A program made the translations under genes and the position numbers. Positions 6,376 to 9,007 of a stretch of DNA of 9,007 nucleotides are shown here, piece after piece; within the stretch, counting starts at the first letter, position 1; every line of letters begins with the position of its first letter. The notes under the pieces are model-generated. The model was not told where the DNA came from and ran no database searches. It saw only the letters and a list, made by a program, of their open reading frames with translations. Where the stretch lies: contig PWWM01000075.1 in NCBI GenBank assembly GCA_003561495.1, forward strand, positions 1-9,007, written 5' to 3'. Source of the stretch: Gammaproteobacteria bacterium. Lineage in GTDB: Bacteria; Pseudomonadota; Gammaproteobacteria; Xanthomonadales; Wenzhouxiangellaceae.

Positions 6376-7384
6376 GATCCATGAGGCGTACCGCCTCGGC
6401 CTGGCGCTGCCCGGCCACGGTCAGCGGAGTCTCGTCGGCCTTGAACTCGCCCCAGTCCACCACCAACCCTTTGGCGGGCACCGCCGGGTTGGCCGGAAAC
6501 TCCAGGTTGCGCTCGGCAAATTCCGCCTGGGCCTGGTCGGAGGCCAGCCACTCGATCAACGCTCTGGCCTGGTTCGGACGAGGTGCATGACGGGTCACGC
6601 CGGCGCCGGAGATGTTGACATGCACCCCGGTGGTGTCCTGGTTGGCCCAGAACAGACGGACCGGGTAATCTGGATCTTCAGCAATCAGGCGACCCAGGTA
6701 GTAACTGTTGACGATTCCCACATCGCACTGGCCGGCGGCAATGGCCTCGATGGTCTGGGTGTCGGATGAATAGGGGTTGGTGGCCAGATTGTCGACCCAG
6801 CCAGAGACTATTTCAGCGGTCCGTTCGGCGCCATGATGCTCGATCATCATGGCCACGAGCGACTGGTTGTACACCTTGCGGGAAGTGCGCAGGCACAGCC
6901 GGCCGGCCCACTGCTCCTCGGCCAAGGCCTCGTAAGTCGATAACTCATCGACTTCGACCCGGTCGGGGTGATAGACAATCACCCGCGCACGCAGCGACAG
7001 GCCAAACCAACGCCCTTGGTCATCACGCAAGGCAGCGGGGATGGCCTGCTCGAGCGACGGACTTTCGATCTCGGCCAGCAAGCCCCGCTCCGTGGCCTGC
7101 CACAGGTTGCCGGCATCAACGGTCATGAAAACATCGGCGCTGGTGCGCCGGCCTTCGGCGGCCAGGCGCTCGATCAACGAGGCCTCGTTGTCACTGGTGA
7201 AATCGACCTGCACACCGGTTGCGGCCGTGTAACGCTCAAACAATGGCTCGATCAAATAAGGCTGGCGAGAGGTGTAGACCACCACCCGGGCCTGCTGTCC
7301 GGTGGCTTCATCTGTCGGCTGCGGCGCCTGCTCCCCGCATGCGGTCAGTACGAGAACGAAAAAGGCAATGACGACGGTTCGCAT
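6359..7384 (-). CDS. fbpA: Iron(III) ABC transporter substrate-binding lipoprotein
   Basis: This 341-residue protein resembles the FbpA/FutA/IdiA group of periplasmic ferric-iron binding proteins, which capture Fe3+ and hand it to the permease. The N-terminus is a lipoprotein signal: MRT, a hydrophobic core, and lipobox LTAC at residues 13-16 with the lipidated cysteine at 16. Mature-protein landmarks are VVVYTSRQ at 34-41 (Y37), ADVFMTVDAG at 83-92, SDTQTIEAIAAGQCDVGIVNSYYLGR at about 207-232 and ISGAGVTRHAPRPNQARALIEWL at about 258-280. The tyrosine pair Y228-Y229 in NSYYLGR matches the adjacent tyrosines that bind Fe3+ in FbpA. The ATG at 7384 gives an exact lipoprotein signal and has AGAGAG 7 bp upstream. 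It is the first gene of a two-gene operon with the permease, and a Fur-box-like site overlaps its promoter. A related thiamine or putrescine specificity is unlikely given the tyrosine pair, but substrate is inferred from sequence only. Confidence 0.93.
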   Translation of the reverse strand: MRTVVIAFFVLVLTACGEQAPQPTDEATGQQARVVVYTSRQPYLIEPLFERYTAATGVQVDFTSDNEASLIERLAAEGRRTSADVFMTVDAGNLWQATERGLLAEIESPSLEQAIPAALRDDQGRWFGLSLRARVIVYHPDRVEVDELSTYEALAEEQWAGRLCLRTSRKVYNQSLVAMMIEHHGAERTAEIVSGWVDNLATNPYSSDTQTIEAIAAGQCDVGIVNSYYLGRLIAEDPDYPVRLFWANQDTTGVHVNISGAGVTRHAPRPNQARALIEWLASDQAQAEFAERNLEFPANPAVPAKGLVVDWGEFKADETPLTVAGQRQAEAVRLMDRVRYR

Positions 7385-7414
7385 GAATGGGCTCTCTGGG
7401 ATACCTGAATGCCC

Positions 7415-7420
7415 ATTGTA
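7415..7420 (-). promoter_or_regulatory. Candidate -10 box of the iron-transport operon
   Basis: TACAAT on the minus strand, 30 bp before the ATG at 7384, matches the -10 consensus at five of six positions. The -35 region (about 7438-7443) is poor, which would suit a promoter needing activation or a weak one. The adjacent palindrome overlaps its edge and spacer. Confidence 0.45.
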
Positions 7421-7438
7421 ACGCGAATGATTTGCATT
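7420..7438. promoter_or_regulatory. Probable Fur box upstream of the iron-transport operon
   Basis: AACGCGAATGATTTGCATT is a 9-1-9 palindrome with seven of nine base pairs matched around the central G at 7429. It matches the E. coli Fur consensus at about 12 of 19 positions, including the conserved central AAT-n-ATT. It covers the spacer of the candidate promoter, where bound Fe-Fur would block RNA polymerase. Fur control of Fe3+ importers is the rule in proteobacteria, which supports the call. Confidence 0.6.
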
Positions 7439-7450
7439 TAGTGGAAAAGG

Positions 7451-7520
7451 TGAAAGGTGAAAGGTGAAAGGTGAAAGGTGAAAGGTGAAAGGTGAAAGGT
7501 GAAAGGTGAAAGGTGAAAGG
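7451..7520. repeat. Tandem array of ten perfect 7-bp repeats
   Basis: TGAAAGG is repeated ten times without a mismatch. One degenerate unit (TGGAAAAGG, 7442-7450) precedes it and GGAGATGGGAGA follows. The array lies in non-coding sequence, 13 bp beyond the Fur-like palindrome and upstream of the iron operon promoter. Perfect identity suggests recent slippage or conversion, so copy number may vary between strains. Confidence 0.95.
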
Positions 7521-7539
7521 GGAGATGGGAGACGTAACG

Positions 7540-7563
7540 GTCGGGGACGTAGCCCCGACCTAC
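7540..7563 (-). repeat. Palindromic REP-like repeat, copy 2 (inverse orientation)
   Basis: GGTCGGGG (7539-7546), loop ACGTAG and CCCCGACC (7553-7560) form a perfect 8-bp stem. Read on the minus strand it equals copy 1 at 4692-4715 except at two loop positions: C for T and G for A. The GTAG at the edge of the repeat supplies the TAG stop codon of the gene that ends here. It may also act as its 3' end structure. Confidence 0.7.
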
Positions 7564-9007
7564 GGCTGAGAGGCCTGGAAGCGGTCGGCGAAAATGGAGG
7601 GTGAGGGGGCTAGAGAGGGCAGGCCGACGAATTCGCTTTCCTCTTCCCCGAAAATGAGCTTCAACTCCGATTGCACGGGCGGGCGGTCCGCCACCAAGGT
7701 AAAGCGGTACATCATGCCCCAGTCCAGGGGCGTATCACCGGGATCGGTCCAGCGGACATGATCGGATTCGCGCGCCATGGTCCAGTCCTGGCCGTTAAGC
7801 CGGTCGGCACGGGCGAAATCAAGTCCATCGACTTCGACGGTGCTGAATGCCGGAACCTGCAGCCCGATCAGGCCGCGATTGGAGGTGACTTGCAGATCCG
7901 GGGCACTGCCCTCGATGCTCGCGATCATGAAGTCGTAATTGAACACCGCGTAGTCATAGCGCCATGAGTCATCACCCAGGTCGGTGGTCTGTACCGCCAC
8001 GACAATGGTGCCGCTGTCGGTCTCCACGACGCTTCGCGAGGTTCCGTCCTGCTCGCCGGTCACCCAGGCATCGAGCACCGAACCCTGGTTCATGCCGGTG
8101 TCGGGGGCAATGGGCATTTGCCAATTGGAACCGTTCCAGACCGGTGTGACCTCCAGCCAGCCCATGGCGTTGAAGATATTGATTTCGTCGCGGGTGACAT
8201 ACCAGGCGTCGAGGAAATAGCGGGCGTCAGGATGGCTGTTCGGGTCGAGTTCCGACTCCATCACCAGAAGTCGGTTGTCATAGCCCTGGCCACTATTCTG
8301 GCTTTGATTACCGTCGCACTCCGCATCGAAGAAGGAATGACAACGCCCCCATAACCCTTTGGCGGGCACAACCTCGTTTCTGGGCGCAAGGGAGGCTCCG
8401 ATGTCATTGGAGTTGGCCGCATAGACGTCAACGCACCCCGACCAAAGAATATTGCCACCGGGACAAGGACAGAATTCGTTGATGGTAAAGAAGGTGTGCT
8501 TAAGGGCCGACACCCCAATCATCTCGAACTGCCCATCGTCTGACAGCCGATAGAGATTCCAGATCAGATACGGGTGCTGGTCATTATCATATGGCGGCGC
8601 TGGATCGCTGAACTGGACATACCAGGGCACATCGGCATTGCCCACATTGGTCAGCGTGGCGCTCGGTATCACGACCATCGGACCACCGGTGGCGCCATCG
8701 CATTCCTGGCATCTTGCAACCGATGGCGTACCCATGCCGGTCATGGCGATATCGGCATCGAATCCCTCCATGGTGGGCCAGTTGGCAAACTCCGGCTGGC
8801 AACTTCCCAGAGGTTCGAGCCCCTCGGCGCGTTCAACAACCGGTGAAGAAACAAAGACACCGCCGACACGTTCTCCGGCCATTTCGGGCACACCAAGAGC
8901 CGCAGCCAACGCCGGGGTCACCCAGATATCCATATACCGCAACGACAACCAATCGGCATCCTCCATCAACTCGAAATGCACATGATCCAGGGTCAACCAG
9001 TCTTGAC
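7560..9007 (-). CDS. Cysteine-containing secreted-type protein of an uncharacterised family (partial, N-terminus outside window)
   Basis: The minus frame is open to the right edge, giving 481 visible residues. A TTG at 8996 could be read as a start, but the frame continues upstream (QDW before it), so the true N-terminus and any signal peptide lie outside. Residues are numbered from that TTG. I recall a similar uncharacterised exported family with the same order of motifs: HPYLIWNLYRL at 141-151, GQFEMIGVSALKHTFF at 155-170, a cysteine-rich GC-D-Y-N-LAPR segment at 187-206, an ARYFLDAWYVTRDE segment at 258-271, SWRYDYAVFNYD at 344-355 and LDWGMMYRFTLVADRPP at 424-440. This resemblance is from memory and unverified. 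Eight cysteines (66, 96, 99, 176, 178, 188, 219, 227) suggest disulfides and hence export. The C-terminus SIFADRFQASQP resembles IF-x-x-x-F tails common on exported proteins of Xanthomonadales. No enzyme motif is recognised and its function is unknown. Confidence 0.85.
   Translation of the reverse strand, partial: QDWLTLDHVHFELMEDADWLSLRYMDIWVTPALAAALGVPEMAGERVGGVFVSSPVVERAEGLEPLGSCQPEFANWPTMEGFDADIAMTGMGTPSVARCQECDGATGGPMVVIPSATLTNVGNADVPWYVQFSDPAPPYDNDQHPYLIWNLYRLSDDGQFEMIGVSALKHTFFTINEFCPCPGGNILWSGCVDVYAANSNDIGASLAPRNEVVPAKGLWGRCHSFFDAECDGNQSQNSGQGYDNRLLVMESELDPNSHPDARYFLDAWYVTRDEINIFNAMGWLEVTPVWNGSNWQMPIAPDTGMNQGSVLDAWVTGEQDGTSRSVVETDSGTIVVAVQTTDLGDDSWRYDYAVFNYDFMIASIEGSAPDLQVTSNRGLIGLQVPAFSTVEVDGLDFARADRLNGQDWTMARESDHVRWTDPGDTPLDWGMMYRFTLVADRPPVQSELKLIFGEEESEFVGLPSLAPSPSIFADRFQASQP

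Noticed and set aside
7442..7520. CRISPR array
   Set aside because: The units are 7 bp, contiguous and without spacers; this is a simple tandem repeat.
8996..9007. TTG at 8996 as the true start of the right-edge gene
   Set aside because: The frame stays open to the window edge and no ribosome binding site or signal peptide is seen there, so the gene most likely continues outside.

Overview
The window is GC-rich, densely coded bacterial chromosome. The products (GcvT, a periplasmic-type iron(III) transporter with a lipoprotein binding protein, Sec-exported proteins) point to a Gram-negative proteobacterium. My best guess is a gammaproteobacterium of the Xanthomonadales/Wenzhouxiangella type, from protein flavour and a C-terminal IFADRF-like ending; this is inference, not a database result. 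I see no tRNA, rRNA, CRISPR array, intact insertion sequence or phage gene.

Layout from left to right. (1) Positions 1-2358, minus strand: the N-terminal 786 codons of a very large secreted protein of unknown function, running off the left edge. (2) Positions 2411-2896, plus strand, divergent from it: a short single-domain L-asparaginase-like protein, probably starting at TTG. (3) Positions 2897-3550: a 654-bp gap with no convincing gene but several inverted repeats, a 13-bp direct repeat and a G-quadruplex-type motif. (4) Positions 3551-4624, plus strand: gcvT, the T-protein of the glycine cleavage system, standing alone without gcvH or gcvP. (5) Positions 4625-4770: a convergent intergenic region with one copy of a palindromic repeat and a 14-bp perfect palindrome. 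(6) Positions 7384-4771, minus strand: a two-gene iron(III) ABC importer operon (lipoprotein binding protein, then a fused two-domain permease) whose genes overlap by 17 bp. No ATPase gene is present. A Fur-box-like palindrome lies in the promoter region. (7) Positions 7439-7560: ten perfect copies of a 7-bp tandem repeat, then a second, inverted copy of the palindromic repeat. (8) Positions 7560-9007, minus strand: the C-terminal 481 residues of a cysteine-containing secreted-type protein of an uncharacterised family, running off the right edge.

The genes do not form one pathway. The two iron-transport genes clearly work together, probably under Fur control and with an ATPase encoded elsewhere. 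The others look like independent housekeeping (gcvT), metabolic (asparaginase-like) and exported (both edge genes) functions. I did not find a clear new system. The points most worth a second look are the pair of palindromic repeats with a matched loop change, one of which supplies a stop codon; the heptamer array beside the Fur-type promoter; the truncated asparaginase; and the structured gap before gcvT.
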